A DNA stretch of 64,000 bases from Leucobacter denitrificans (GCF_014396385.1 NZ_CP060716.1:2046001-2110000), one strand, 5' to 3'. Counted from the first letter of the stretch, positions 24,987-34,140 are shown. Program-made: numbers and translations. The notes: a model not told the origin generated them from the letters alone.

Positions 24987-26789
24987 TCAGGTGAGCTGTG
25001 CGACCGCAGTTATCGCTTCTAGCGGAAGCGTGCGCTCGACCCCCGCTGCCTCATCGAGGGCGCGCATGCGGCCCGACGCAAGCGAGATTGGCACGATCGA
25101 AAAGTCACGAACTTCGCCGCGGATCTCGACCGTGACGCGAATCGAACTCCGGTCGCGAATGGCCAGCGTGATCTGTCGGCTGATGTCACTCGGGCTGTCG
25201 GCCGTAGACGCCAGCACGCGGTCGACGAGAGAGTCGAGCGGATCAGCCTCATCTTTTGCAGGCCCGCGCGGCAACATGATGGGGCGTGTGTCATCGTCTA
25301 CGCCCTGCGTTTCGGTCTTCGCCGGGTACCGTGCGTCGAGTAGCGCCGCGAGCACGTGATCGGCACGAAGCCGGGAGTAGAGCGGGGGGATGGTCGTCTC
25401 TGTGAGCAGTCGCCCCGACGGTTCGGCGAGCTGCAGGTGTGCGAGCCTTCGATCCACCAGGATCGAATTGCGCAGCGCCGTGCTCGCGAAATCGACGCGA
25501 CTGCGACCGTGCTCACTGAAGTTCGCGGTGACGATGACACTGCCTGCGCGTTCGCCGAGTGCGGTAATGAGATAGTCGAGCGGCTGCGGAATACCCGACA
25601 CCGTGAGACCCGTGAGCATGTCGCGGATAGCAGCGGCCTCAAACCCACGATCGATGGCCTCGCCGAGAGAAGCCTCAGTGATGCGCAGCGTTGACGCGAC
25701 GCCGAGCTGTTCGGGTAGCGTGATCGCGGCAAGCGCCGTTTCGTCGGCGATTGCCAGCGGCCCGGGAACAATAACGCTGAGGTCTGGCTGAATATAGATG
25801 CCCGGAGCGATGGCGGGAAAGCCGAAGTCGGGGAGTGCTTCTGCGGAGCCCGGCGCCACGGGGTTGCGCAGCACGTAAGCCCCACCCGCGCTGAGGTGTC
25901 CGTGCACCGTGATTCCGAGGCGCTCCCAGAGTGCGGCGGCTGCGGCGACCTGAGCGAGGGTGGTCTCGGTCGCGAGAGGGAAACGGTGAGGAAACTCGGT
26001 GAGCGCTGGGTGAATGTTCTGGCCGGTCGCTGCCTCGGCCGTGTCGAGCATGTCGAGCAGACGCTGCGGCATCCGTGCGGCTGCGGTGCGCGCCAGCGCG
26101 ATCCACCGAGCCTCGTGGCCCGAACCGAGCCAAGCATCTGCCGTCGCCACGAAGCCGTGACCCGCGGGCCCAGCGAGCCCGGCGCCGCGCACGAGATCTA
26201 CGAGCTCGGCCCCGCGGGGAATCGAGAGGCGCTCCTCGAGGCCCTTCACCCACGCCGCGGCGACATCGCCGTTGCGATTGAGCTTGGCGGGTGTGCGCGC
26301 GAGGTCGCGAAGCAACCAGGCCACCTGACCCGACGCGGTGAGGGCCTGCGCGAACCAGCCAGACACGTCTGGCGCGGGCGCGTCGTCGTGCTCTGTCGCC
26401 TTAGATTGTGGATCCGCAAGCGCATCCAGCGAAACCCTGCCATCGATCTCAGCGCCGAACACCCCTACAACCTCTGGGAATGGTGTGGCATTAGGTGAGA
26501 CGAGCCCCAGAGCGATGAGTGACTCTAGTTGGCGCTGGAGCTCGGGAGGAACGCCAGCATCTTGAGCGGTGGCCCCCAGCCCTGAGATGCGCGCGAGCAC
26601 GCCGAGCTCATCGCGGGTGAGCTCGGTGAGAGCCTGCGCGATCGAATCAGGCTTAAGCAGCTCTTGCGCAAGATCGAGCGAATCGCTCACAGACTGCGGC
26701 GACGCGATACGACGCGACGAGACAAGCCCCATCAAGCCCACTCGATCGAGCGAAGCTATATATGAAGAGAGAGGGAGCGTGCCGCTCAT
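24987..26789 (-). CDS. helicase-associated (XPB-partner) domain protein
   Basis: A 600-residue protein without ATPase motifs. The N-terminus (LPLSSYIASLDRVGLMGLVSSRR) and alternating helical and winged-helix-like blocks match the actinobacterial helicase-associated-domain family that is regularly encoded beside XPB. A central stretch (IQPDLSVIVPGPLA) and the C-terminus (RDRSSIRVTVEIRGEVRDFSIVPISLASGRMRALDE) resemble the beta-rich WYL-like end of that family. The likely role is as a non-catalytic partner in DNA repair; no biochemical function is established to my knowledge. The start ATG at 26789 is 12 bp after the small membrane protein gene, giving a three-gene leftward operon. Confidence 0.8.
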   Translation of the reverse strand: MSGTLPLSSYIASLDRVGLMGLVSSRRIASPQSVSDSLDLAQELLKPDSIAQALTELTRDELGVLARISGLGATAQDAGVPPELQRQLESLIALGLVSPNATPFPEVVGVFGAEIDGRVSLDALADPQSKATEHDDAPAPDVSGWFAQALTASGQVAWLLRDLARTPAKLNRNGDVAAAWVKGLEERLSIPRGAELVDLVRGAGLAGPAGHGFVATADAWLGSGHEARWIALARTAAARMPQRLLDMLDTAEAATGQNIHPALTEFPHRFPLATETTLAQVAAAAALWERLGITVHGHLSAGGAYVLRNPVAPGSAEALPDFGFPAIAPGIYIQPDLSVIVPGPLAIADETALAAITLPEQLGVASTLRITEASLGEAIDRGFEAAAIRDMLTGLTVSGIPQPLDYLITALGERAGSVIVTANFSEHGRSRVDFASTALRNSILVDRRLAHLQLAEPSGRLLTETTIPPLYSRLRADHVLAALLDARYPAKTETQGVDDDTRPIMLPRGPAKDEADPLDSLVDRVLASTADSPSDISRQITLAIRDRSSIRVTVEIRGEVRDFSIVPISLASGRMRALDEAAGVERTLPLEAITAVAQLT

Positions 26790-26801
26790 GCGTGGACCAG
26801 G

Positions 26802-27068
26802 TCAGCTCTTTCCCTGGCGCGCGTCTCGGCTGCGCCTGCGCTGCGCCAGTATGAGCAGCAGAATGAGAAGCACAAACCCGACGGGCAATGCGTACAGCGA
26901 AATGCCGAAGACCCAAGCCCACAACCCCTCGGCGACCGCCTCACGGTCATTCATTCCGACAATGAGTGTCGCGAAGTACGAGCCGAGAGCGGCGACGATG
27001 ATCGTGATCGTCACGTAGGCCAAGACGCGTTCGAACCGTGACGGGGTGCTGTGATCTTCAGTGCTCAT
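26802..27068 (-). CDS. small two-helix membrane protein, hypothetical
   Basis: An 88-residue protein. The frame is open back to 27314, but ATG 27068 (MSTEDHSTPSRFERVLAY) with GTAGGG just upstream gives a sensible start. Hydrophobic helices lie at about 16-38 and 52-76, and the basic C-terminus RRRSRDARQG marks a cytoplasmic end. Function unknown. First gene of the leftward XPB operon, divergent from the cold-shock-domain gene. Confidence 0.65.
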   Translation of the reverse strand: MSTEDHSTPSRFERVLAYVTITIIVAALGSYFATLIVGMNDREAVAEGLWAWVFGISLYALPVGFVLLILLLILAQRRRSRDARQGKS

Positions 27069-27227
27069 CCCTACAAGTTTACCCCTCACAAGCCTGAGCG
27101 TGTTCGTGCAGGGTCTCGGCAGTCTCGGGGCCGATAGAATGCTGGGGTGTGCGTAACGACGAGTTGCGCCCGGGTTGTGCGGTATTTCGCTGCTACGCCC
27201 GTGTGAATTCCAAGGAAAGGGCGAGAC

Positions 27228-27605
27228 ATGCCGAACGGCAAGGTCAGGTTCTACGACGAGGACAAGGGCTTCGGCTTCATCCAGGGCGATGATGGTCAGC
27301 AGGTGTACCTGCACGCTTCCGTGCTTCCCGCCGATGCCGAGGTCGGCACGGGCACCCGAGTCGAATACAGCGTTGCAGAGGGGCGCCGTGGCCCACAGGC
27401 TCTCTCGGTTCGTGTGCTCGACACCCCTCGTCTTGCTAAACGGAACCGCAAGTCGGCCGACGAGATGGCGCTCATCATTGAAGACCTAGTGAAGCTGCTC
27501 GACGGCGTCGGCGGCAGGCTCAAGGCCGGTCAGTACCCAGAGCGCCAGGCTTCGCGCAAGGTCGCGACAATGCTGCGGCACGTGGCAGATGATTTCGATG
27601 TCTGA
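27228..27605 (+). CDS. cold-shock-domain protein with C-terminal extension
   Basis: A 125-residue protein. Residues 1-64 are a cold-shock domain with RNP-1-like KGFGFIQ and an RNP-2-like VYLHASVL, so it should bind single-stranded RNA or DNA. The second RNP reads VYLHAS where VFVHFS is common. The extra 60 C-terminal residues are helical and basic, a form found in actinobacteria beside DUF3027. GGAAAGG lies 11 bases before the ATG. The stop overlaps the DUF3027 start, so the two proteins are translationally coupled. Confidence 0.88.
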   Translation: MPNGKVRFYDEDKGFGFIQGDDGQQVYLHASVLPADAEVGTGTRVEYSVAEGRRGPQALSVRVLDTPRLAKRNRKSADEMALIIEDLVKLLDGVGGRLKAGQYPERQASRKVATMLRHVADDFDV

Positions 27606-28152
27606 GAATCAAGATTCCGGTGACGCCGTCGCGGTGGATCCGCAGCTGCTGAACTCCCGAGACCTCGCTCGCGAGGCGCTCGCCGAAATCACAGACCCGC
27701 AGACCATCGGTGCCGATGAGGGGCACGAGATTCACGACGCCCAGACCGTGACCTTGTACTTTGAGTGCCGGCTGCCGGGTTATCCGGGGTGGCGCTGGGC
27801 TGCAGCACTCGCGCGGGTCAATGATGAACTGCCAGTTACAGTGCTTGAGGTTGAGCTGCTTCCGGGCGAAGGCGCGGTGCTCGCTCCCGAGTGGGTGCCC
27901 TGGTCGGAGCGCCTGGCGCGATTCCGCGAGGCTCAAGCACGTCAGACCGAGGAAGAGAAGGCGGCTGCCGAGAGTGCGGCTGCTGAACTCGCCGACGAAG
28001 ACGACGTTGATCCCGATGACGATGTGATGGAGAACGACTACTCCGACTTCGACGATGAGCTCGATGGCGTCGACGTTGATGAGGACGATGACTCGGACGA
28101 CGAAGACTCGGATGACGAGTATGACCGCGAGGATTCCGACGACGAGGAATAA
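27598..28152 (+). CDS. DUF3027-family protein with long acidic tail
   Basis: A 184-residue protein starting at ATG 27598 inside the end of the cold-shock gene. The conserved half (residues 1-115) holds YFECRLPGYPGWRWAA, PVTVLEVELLPGEGAVLAPEWVPWSERL, characteristic of DUF3027. The last 65 residues are almost entirely Asp and Glu. Pairing with a cold-shock-domain gene is common in actinobacteria, so a role in RNA handling is possible (inference). The 3' end overlaps the convergent ABC-F gene by 115 bp; the acidic codons read on the other strand as a serine-rich tail. Confidence 0.82.
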   Translation: MSENQDSGDAVAVDPQLLNSRDLAREALAEITDPQTIGADEGHEIHDAQTVTLYFECRLPGYPGWRWAAALARVNDELPVTVLEVELLPGEGAVLAPEWVPWSERLARFREAQARQTEEEKAAAESAAAELADEDDVDPDDDVMENDYSDFDDELDGVDVDEDDDSDDEDSDDEYDREDSDDEE

Positions 28153-29969
28153 CTCGGCGCGGTAACCGCAAGAGCTGGCGCATCGCCCCATCGGGCCCGC
28201 AACCAGCGATCGTGCGATGCCACAATGAGCGCTCCGCTGTAGGTTTGCAGCGCGTCCTCGAGTTCCTCAACGAGGGTGAGCGAGAGGTGGTTTGTCGGCT
28301 CATCGAGCAGCAGTACAGGCGGTGGATCGGCGACGAGCATTGCAAGCGCGAGCCTGCGCCGCTGGCCGACGCTTAACGAGCCGACCGCCCGATCCACATC
28401 GCGACGAGCCAGTAGACCGAGCGACGTAAGAGGTACACGGTCGGCGACTGCCTCGCCGACACGTTGGCGATAGGTTTCTGCGGCAGAACGCGCGGGATTC
28501 TCGAACGTCACCTCCTGAGGCAAGTACCCTACCCGAGTGGAGCGCACGACGGTGCCCTGCTCGGGCGTGAGGGTACCCGCGAGGATTGCGAGCAGCGTGG
28601 ACTTGCCCGACCCGTTCGGTCCGGTAAGCAGCAGTCTGCCGTGGGGTTCGAGATCCACTGAGACTTCGCCGAGCCTGCCCGAGATCGCAACCCGATGAGC
28701 GGAGAGGGTCGGCTCGGTTGCGGACTCGGCAACTGTGCTCGGAGACTGACCAGTGCGGTCGGCACAATCAACAACGCCTGGGCCCGGCTCGGCGCTTGCG
28801 CTATCCTGCTTGAACCCTCGAAAGCGCAGCGGCTCGGGCGGCTTTCGAACGCGGCGGCGTTCGAGTTGCTCGAGTCGCACGCTCGCGTTTCGAGCGCGTC
28901 TCGCCGTCACTCTCGCGTCTTTATCGGCGTAGAACTTTTTCGTAATGCGCGACTCAGATTTCGACTCGTGTTTTTGATTCACCTCCCGCGAGCCGACCGC
29001 GATCTCATGTTCGAGTGCGCGCAACTCATCTGACTCGCTGGCGTACCGTTCCCTCCAACGTCGCATCTCGGCTTTGCGCTCGCGGCGGGCCTCAGAAAAC
29101 CCGACTCCCCACACACGAATCCCAAATCCCGAGCCAGCGTCGTTGACCTCTGAAGTGATTGCATCTTCACTGTCGGTGAGTTCGCGCGCCGCGACGGGCA
29201 GTGGATCGAGATCGACCATGCGGGTCGTCACTGCGTCGAGCAGCGCGCGATCATGACTCGCGACAACGACGATGCCTGGCCAACTGGTCAGTACTCGTTC
29301 GAGGTAGGCAGCTGATTCGTCGTCGAGATGGTTTGATGGTTCGTCGAGCAGCAGCGTTTGCGGTGCGCTCAGCAGAAGTGCGGCGAGTGAGAGGCGGATC
29401 CGCTGACCGCCAGAAAGCTCACCAATCTCGCGCGTCTGGGCAATTCCATCGAGCCCGAGGCCAGACAGCATCTCGCCGCGTTGGGACTGCGCTTCCCAAG
29501 CGCCGAGCCGATCCGCATCAGCGAGCGCCACGGCATACTGGTGCGACACGGTGGCATCGTTGGGATGCTCTGCGAGCGCGTGAGCCAGTTGCTCGATATG
29601 CGCGACTGCCTCAAGGTTCGAGCGCTGTGCATCATCGAGCACCTGCGACATTGGGGTGTTGTCGGAGTAGGGGAGTTCTTGCTGCAGCAGCCCCACGGTT
29701 CCGGGTAACGAGATTGACCCGGACTCTGGCGCCTCGATGCCCGCGAGCAGGCGCAGCAGCGTCGACTTGCCGGTGCCGTTCTCGCCGATGAGGCCGATGC
29801 GGTCGCCCGCGGCCGCAGTGAACGAGACTTCCGACAGCACTCGGCGATCAGGGTAGGTGTGGGTGAGATCGACCACCGAGAGGTGCGTAAATCGTTGGTC
29901 GCCATTGGGCGTGGAGTGCGCGGTGCGTTTTGCGTGGGCGAGTTGAGGAGTTTGTTGGGGAGCGGGCAT
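28038..29969 (-). CDS. ABC-F family ATPase
   Basis: A 643-residue soluble protein with two ABC domains. First domain: Walker A GENGTGKST (about 58), signature LSGGQ (about 187), Walker B LLLDEPSNHLD. A charged linker of about 90 residues follows (Arg/Lys/Glu-rich), then Walker A GPNGSGKST, signature LSVGQ and LLLDEPTNHLS. No membrane helices, as expected for translation-factor or antibiotic-resistance ABC-F proteins that act on the ribosome. The linker and the weak second signature (LSVGQ) resemble the resistance-type group more than EttA, but drug specificity cannot be read. The final 38 residues are nearly all serine and come from reading through the antisense of the DUF3027 acidic tail. 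Confidence 0.85.
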   Translation of the reverse strand: MPAPQQTPQLAHAKRTAHSTPNGDQRFTHLSVVDLTHTYPDRRVLSEVSFTAAAGDRIGLIGENGTGKSTLLRLLAGIEAPESGSISLPGTVGLLQQELPYSDNTPMSQVLDDAQRSNLEAVAHIEQLAHALAEHPNDATVSHQYAVALADADRLGAWEAQSQRGEMLSGLGLDGIAQTREIGELSGGQRIRLSLAALLLSAPQTLLLDEPSNHLDDESAAYLERVLTSWPGIVVVASHDRALLDAVTTRMVDLDPLPVAARELTDSEDAITSEVNDAGSGFGIRVWGVGFSEARRERKAEMRRWRERYASESDELRALEHEIAVGSREVNQKHESKSESRITKKFYADKDARVTARRARNASVRLEQLERRRVRKPPEPLRFRGFKQDSASAEPGPGVVDCADRTGQSPSTVAESATEPTLSAHRVAISGRLGEVSVDLEPHGRLLLTGPNGSGKSTLLAILAGTLTPEQGTVVRSTRVGYLPQEVTFENPARSAAETYRQRVGEAVADRVPLTSLGLLARRDVDRAVGSLSVGQRRRLALAMLVADPPPVLLLDEPTNHLSLTLVEELEDALQTYSGALIVASHDRWLRARWGDAPALAVTAPSYSSSSESSRSYSSSESSSSESSSSSTSTPSSSSSKSE

Positions 29970-29984
29970 GTCTGCCGCCTTTCA

Positions 29985-30000
29985 GAACCAAGACTGGTTC
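29985..30000 (-). promoter_or_regulatory. hairpin directly upstream of the ABC-F ribosome-binding site
   Basis: GAACCA and TGGTTC form a perfect 6-bp stem with a 4-nt loop, 4 bases upstream of the likely ribosome-binding site AGGCGG (29975-29980). ABC-F resistance genes are often controlled by leader attenuation; whether this short stem does that is unknown. The remaining 200 bp up to purF hold no clear gene. Confidence 0.3.
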
Positions 30001-30208
30001 CGCCGGGCGATGCCGAGACACGTGAGTCAGCCGGTAACCAGCCTTCAACTGAATGCACTCCGATAGTGCTATCTGAATCGAAGTCAGTACGCACGTGTTC
30101 CCGGCGCCTCGGGCGCGGAACGGGAACTGCGTTACTTCTTCACGCCGAAAAGGCTACGTGAACTCGACCCGATCCACAACCCCGGATTGGCTACCCGCTT
30201 TGTCGGCG

Positions 30209-31669
30209 TCAGCTCGTCTGTGTGGCCTCGACCCAGCTGAGGTATTCCTCGTCGACATTGCCGCTGATGTACTCGCCGGTGAAGCAGCTCGCCTCGAGTG
30301 ACTTCACCGCGTCCTGGCCGTCAAGAATCGCACGATTCATGCCCTCGACGGTCTGGTACACCAGGTGATCCGCACCGAGAATCTCGGCAATCTCTGCGGG
30401 AGTGCGGTCGTGCGCAATGAGCTCTTGCCGCGACGGCATGTTGATGCCATACACGTGAGGGAAGAGCACTGGGGGAGCCGCTGACGCGAAGATCACCGAC
30501 CGCGCACCTGCAGCGCGTGCCATCTCGACGATCTCACGCGATGTTGTGCCGCGCACGATCGAGTCATCGACGAGCAGCACGTCTTTGCCCTTGAACTCGA
30601 CACTCATCGCGTTGAGCTTCTGGCGCACGCTCTTCTTGCGCACTGACTGCCCGGGCATGATGAAGGTACGGCCGACGTAGCGATTCTTGAAGAACCCCTC
30701 GCGGTACTCGACGCCAAGTTTGCGCGCGAGCTGCATGGCGCTCGGCCTGCCCGAGTCAGGAATCGGCATGACCACGTCGATGTTCACATCTGGAAGTTCG
30801 GCCTTGATCTGCTCTGCGAGCACATCGCCGAGGCGAAGCCGTGCGTCGTACACCGAGATGCCGCTGAGCACCGAGTCTGGCCGCGCGAGGTAGATGTACT
30901 CGAACGCGCACGGTACGAGTTCGGGGTTCGGCACGCACTGACGCGACGTCATCGTGCCGTCGGACTTGATAAGAATGGCCTCTCCTGGCTCGACGTCGCG
31001 AACGATTTCGTACCCACCCGACTCGAGCACGAGCGACTCAGACGCTACGACCCACTCGTCCTTGCCCGAATCAGTGGTGCGGTGACCGAGAACAAGCGGC
31101 CGAATTCCGTGTGGATCGCGGAACGCAATAAGGCCGTACCCCGCAATGAGCGCGATCGCCGCATATGAGCCCTCAACGCGCTCGTGCAACCGGGTGACTG
31201 CCTCGAAAATCTGCTCTTCGTCGAGCGAGAGGCCCGCGATGCTCGTTTGGAGTTCGTTTGCGAGCACGTTGAGCAGCAACTCGGTGTCAGAGTGCGTGTT
31301 GAGATGGCGGCGGTCAACGTTGTACAGCTCAGCGGTGAGCTCACGCGTGTTTGTGAGGTTACCGTTGTGCACCAAGATGATGCCGTAGGGGGCGCCCACG
31401 TAGAAGGGCTGCGCCTCTTCTTCGCGAGCAGCATCGCCCTTTGTCGCGTAGCGAACGTGCCCGAGACCAACGTTTCCGAGCAGCTGGCGCATATCGCGCG
31501 TGCGGTACGCCTCGCGCACCTGCCCGCTTGCTTTCACCATGTGAAAGAAGTCACCCTCGAGCGTCGCGATTCCTGTCGAATCTTGGCCCCGGTGCTGGAG
31601 CAAGAGCAGGCTGTCATATACCTGCTGGTTGACGAGATCAGATGAGACGATGCCAACGATGCCGCACAT
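30209..31669 (-). CDS. purF: amidophosphoribosyltransferase
   Basis: A 486-residue enzyme for the first committed step of purine synthesis: PRPP plus glutamine to 5-phosphoribosylamine. Met-Cys start (MCGIVGIVSS) places the nucleophilic Cys2 of the N-terminal glutaminase domain. HRGQDSTGI follows, and the PRPP loop reads VLLVDDSIVRGTT near residue 365. The frame is open to 31771, but the Met before the catalytic Cys (31669) must be the start; AGGAG lies 13 bases upstream. Divergent from purM across 118 bp, so the two purine genes may share control. The C-terminus has only one Cys near the end (EASCFTGEY), so the second Cys of the CxxC iron-sulfur ligand pair of Bacillus-type enzymes is not seen. 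Confidence 0.94.
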   Translation of the reverse strand: MCGIVGIVSSDLVNQQVYDSLLLLQHRGQDSTGIATLEGDFFHMVKASGQVREAYRTRDMRQLLGNVGLGHVRYATKGDAAREEEAQPFYVGAPYGIILVHNGNLTNTRELTAELYNVDRRHLNTHSDTELLLNVLANELQTSIAGLSLDEEQIFEAVTRLHERVEGSYAAIALIAGYGLIAFRDPHGIRPLVLGHRTTDSGKDEWVVASESLVLESGGYEIVRDVEPGEAILIKSDGTMTSRQCVPNPELVPCAFEYIYLARPDSVLSGISVYDARLRLGDVLAEQIKAELPDVNIDVVMPIPDSGRPSAMQLARKLGVEYREGFFKNRYVGRTFIMPGQSVRKKSVRQKLNAMSVEFKGKDVLLVDDSIVRGTTSREIVEMARAAGARSVIFASAAPPVLFPHVYGINMPSRQELIAHDRTPAEIAEILGADHLVYQTVEGMNRAILDGQDAVKSLEASCFTGEYISGNVDEEYLSWVEATQTS

Positions 31670-31787
31670 ATTGCGAGTTCGCTCCTGGGGTTGAAGGGAG
31701 CGCCAGGTGGCGCACCTACCTATTTTCGCATAGTTCTGTGCGGCGTTCGGCATGATGCTGAGTGCGCACACAGGGTACCCTTGGCTT

Positions 31788-32897
31788 GTGAGCGAAAACT
31801 CGTCGATCTATGCCCAGTCCGGTGTTGACACTGCCGCCGGAGACCTCGCTGTCGAACTTATGAAGTCGGCCGTATCAAGAACTCATGGCCCTGAGGTACT
31901 CGGAGGCGTCGGTGGGTTTGCCGGCATGTTCGATGCTTCGGCTCTGACCTCGTACAAGCGGCCGCTCCTTGCTTCGTCGACCGATGGCGTGGGCACGAAG
32001 GTAGCGATCGCGCAGGCGATCGACAAGCACGACACCATTGGCCAAGACCTTGTCGCGATGGTCGTTGACGACATTGTTGTGGTGGGCGCGAAGCCGCTGT
32101 TCATGACCGATTACATTGCGTGTGGCAAGGTGGTTCCGCAGCGCATCGCAGACATTGTTCGCGGCATCGCTGAAGCGTGCGAGGCGACCGGAACCGCGCT
32201 TGTTGGCGGTGAGACTGCGGAGCACCCTGGTCTTCTGGGCCCCGATGATTACGACGTTGCAGGAGCTGCGACGGGCGTCGTTGAGGCCGACAAGATGCTT
32301 CACCCGGGCCTCGTGAAAGACGGCGATGTTGTCATCGCAATGGCAGCCTCTGGCTTGCATTCGAACGGCTTCTCGCTCGTGCGCCACATCCTTGCAGAGC
32401 GCGGCATTGGCTACGAAGCCCCGAGCCCCGAACTCGGTGCGACGTATGGCGAAGCGCTGCTGACGCCAACGGCGCTGTACACAGCGCCGCTGTTGCGCGT
32501 ACTCGAAGATCCATCGACTGCTGGTGCGATTCACGCGCTGAGCCACGTCACCGGTGGTGGTATTGCGGCGAACCTCGCTCGTGTGCTTCCGCAGGGTGCG
32601 TGGATCGAGGTGGATCGCTCGACGTGGTCACCGCTGCCGGTCTTCCGTCACCTTGCAGACCTCGGCGGGCATTCACTCGAGTCGCTCGAGGGTGCCTGGA
32701 ACCTCGGCGTGGGCATGTTCGCCGTCGTCTCGGCGGATCGCGCGCCACTCGTCGCCACAGCGCTCACCGCGGAGGGGCTCGATACCTGGGTCGTTGGCTC
32801 TGTTTCGACCTCCTCGCGAGACCTCGAAGGTTTCGAGCAGGGCGCGAAGGGTGTCGACGGAGGCGCTGTGCGCCTCGTCTCGACCTACGCGAGCTAG
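31788..32897 (+). CDS. purM: phosphoribosylformylglycinamidine cyclo-ligase (AIR synthetase)
   Basis: A 369-residue ATP-dependent enzyme of purine synthesis that closes the imidazole ring of AIR. The N-terminus YAQSGVDTAAGDLAVELMK and SSTDGVGTKVAIA are typical, with LVGGETAEHPG in the middle and HVTGGGIAANLARVLP near residue 250. GTG 31788 is preferred over the ATG at 31752 because it matches the family N-terminus and leaves more promoter space opposite purF. Its last four bases overlap the convergent ispF stop. Confidence 0.94.
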   Translation: MSENSSIYAQSGVDTAAGDLAVELMKSAVSRTHGPEVLGGVGGFAGMFDASALTSYKRPLLASSTDGVGTKVAIAQAIDKHDTIGQDLVAMVVDDIVVVGAKPLFMTDYIACGKVVPQRIADIVRGIAEACEATGTALVGGETAEHPGLLGPDDYDVAGAATGVVEADKMLHPGLVKDGDVVIAMAASGLHSNGFSLVRHILAERGIGYEAPSPELGATYGEALLTPTALYTAPLLRVLEDPSTAGAIHALSHVTGGGIAANLARVLPQGAWIEVDRSTWSPLPVFRHLADLGGHSLESLEGAWNLGVGMFAVVSADRAPLVATALTAEGLDTWVVGSVSTSSRDLEGFEQGAKGVDGGAVRLVSTYAS

Positions 32898-33373
32898 CGA
32901 GTGATGAGGGCGGTCGCTATAGCAGCGATGCCCTCTCCTCGGCCGGTGAGGCCGAGGCCGTCTGAGGTTGTCGCACCTACCGAAACCGGTGCGCCCACGA
33001 GTTCGCTGAGCACGCGCTCCGCTTCGTGACGCCTCGGCGAAAACTTCGGCCTGTTGCCAATCATCTGAACCGACACATTGCTGGGGCGCCAACCCTCTGC
33101 CTCGAGTTTGTCGAGAGCTAAACGCACGAAGCCGGTGCTCGCTGCGCCCGCGGTCTCCGCCCGATCCACACCGACGAGACCGCCGATGTCACCGAGACCC
33201 GCAGCCGAGAGCAGTGCATCGACGATCGCGTGGCACACGACGTCACCATCGCTGTGCCCAGAGAGACCTGGTTCACCGGGCCAGCTCAGGCCCGCGAGCG
33301 TGAGCTTCGCGTCGGCATCAAACGCGTGCACGTCGACGCCGGTGCCGACACGAATCTCAGGCAGTGCGCTCAC
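32894..33373 (-). CDS. ispF: 2-C-methyl-D-erythritol 2,4-cyclodiphosphate synthase
   Basis: A 159-residue trimeric enzyme of the MEP isoprenoid pathway. Metal ligands are in GVDVHAF (Asp, His) and SDGDVVCHAI (His). The substrate loop GLGDIGGLVGVD and the C-terminal TTSDGLGLTGRGEGIAA are conserved. The segment after GDIG reads GLVGVD rather than the more usual HFPDTD-like form. Translation is coupled to ispD through a 4-bp overlap. It supplies precursors used by the cis-prenyltransferase elsewhere in the window. Confidence 0.93.
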   Translation of the reverse strand: MSALPEIRVGTGVDVHAFDADAKLTLAGLSWPGEPGLSGHSDGDVVCHAIVDALLSAAGLGDIGGLVGVDRAETAGAASTGFVRLALDKLEAEGWRPSNVSVQMIGNRPKFSPRRHEAERVLSELVGAPVSVGATTSDGLGLTGRGEGIAAIATALITR

Positions 33374-34140
33374 TTTTCGCCCTCAGATCGCACACGAAGG
33401 AGCGCCTCAAGCAACCTGAGATCTGCCGGAGTGGTGAGCTTGTGCGCGAGTGGATCGCCGGGCACCGTGAGTACCGTGGCGCCCGCGCGCTGCACGACCT
33501 CAGCATCGTCGGTGGGTGCGTCGGCCTCATTTGATGCATCGCGAAGCGTTTCATGTGCCGCACTGATGAGCTCGCGCGGAAAGCCTTGCGGAGTCTGCAC
33601 CGACACGAGCGACGAGCGATCCACCGTTTCGTGAACGGCGCCGTCGGCACCGACACGCTTGACGGTATCGACAACAGCGAGTGCGGGAATGACCGGCTTG
33701 CCTGTGCGGTGCACCTCTGCGCCGACACGTTCGAACTGATCGGTCGGCGTGAGCGGGCGGGCCGCATCGTGGATCAGAGCAATTTCAATGTGATCTGACA
33801 GCGCGGAAAGCCCAAAGCGCACTGATTCGTGCCGTTCGCGACCGCCGGGAATTACCGAGATTTCCCACCCATCGGTGAGGTGCGAGACGCCCTCGACGAT
33901 GGAGAGCGCCTGAGCAGCATGCGAATCTGGCACCACGACGACGAGATGACCAGAGTGTGGCAAGGCGCAGATGGCCCGTACGCAATGCTCGATAAGTGTG
34001 GATCCACTGAGTTCAACAAACGCCTTTGGCGTCTGCGCGCCGAGCCGCTCACCCTTGCCCGCAGCGACAAGCACGACGCCGAGCGCGGGAAGCTCGTGAG
34101 GTGTCAAATTGACGGGACTGGAATCGGGAGCGGTGCTCAT
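33370..34140 (-). CDS. ispD: 2-C-methyl-D-erythritol 4-phosphate cytidylyltransferase
   Basis: A 256-residue cytidylyltransferase making CDP-methylerythritol from CTP and MEP. The nucleotide loop VLVAAGKGERLGAQTPKAF is at about residues 23-42, with HDAARPLTP in the middle and VQTPQGFPREL later, all standard. ATG 34140 is chosen over the 34170 frame start because the extra residues are arginine-rich and unlike the family. An operon with ispF; divergent from nusA across 113 bp. Confidence 0.93.
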   Translation of the reverse strand: MSTAPDSSPVNLTPHELPALGVVLVAAGKGERLGAQTPKAFVELSGSTLIEHCVRAICALPHSGHLVVVVPDSHAAQALSIVEGVSHLTDGWEISVIPGGRERHESVRFGLSALSDHIEIALIHDAARPLTPTDQFERVGAEVHRTGKPVIPALAVVDTVKRVGADGAVHETVDRSSLVSVQTPQGFPRELISAAHETLRDASNEADAPTDDAEVVQRAGATVLTVPGDPLAHKLTTPADLRLLEALLRVRSEGEK

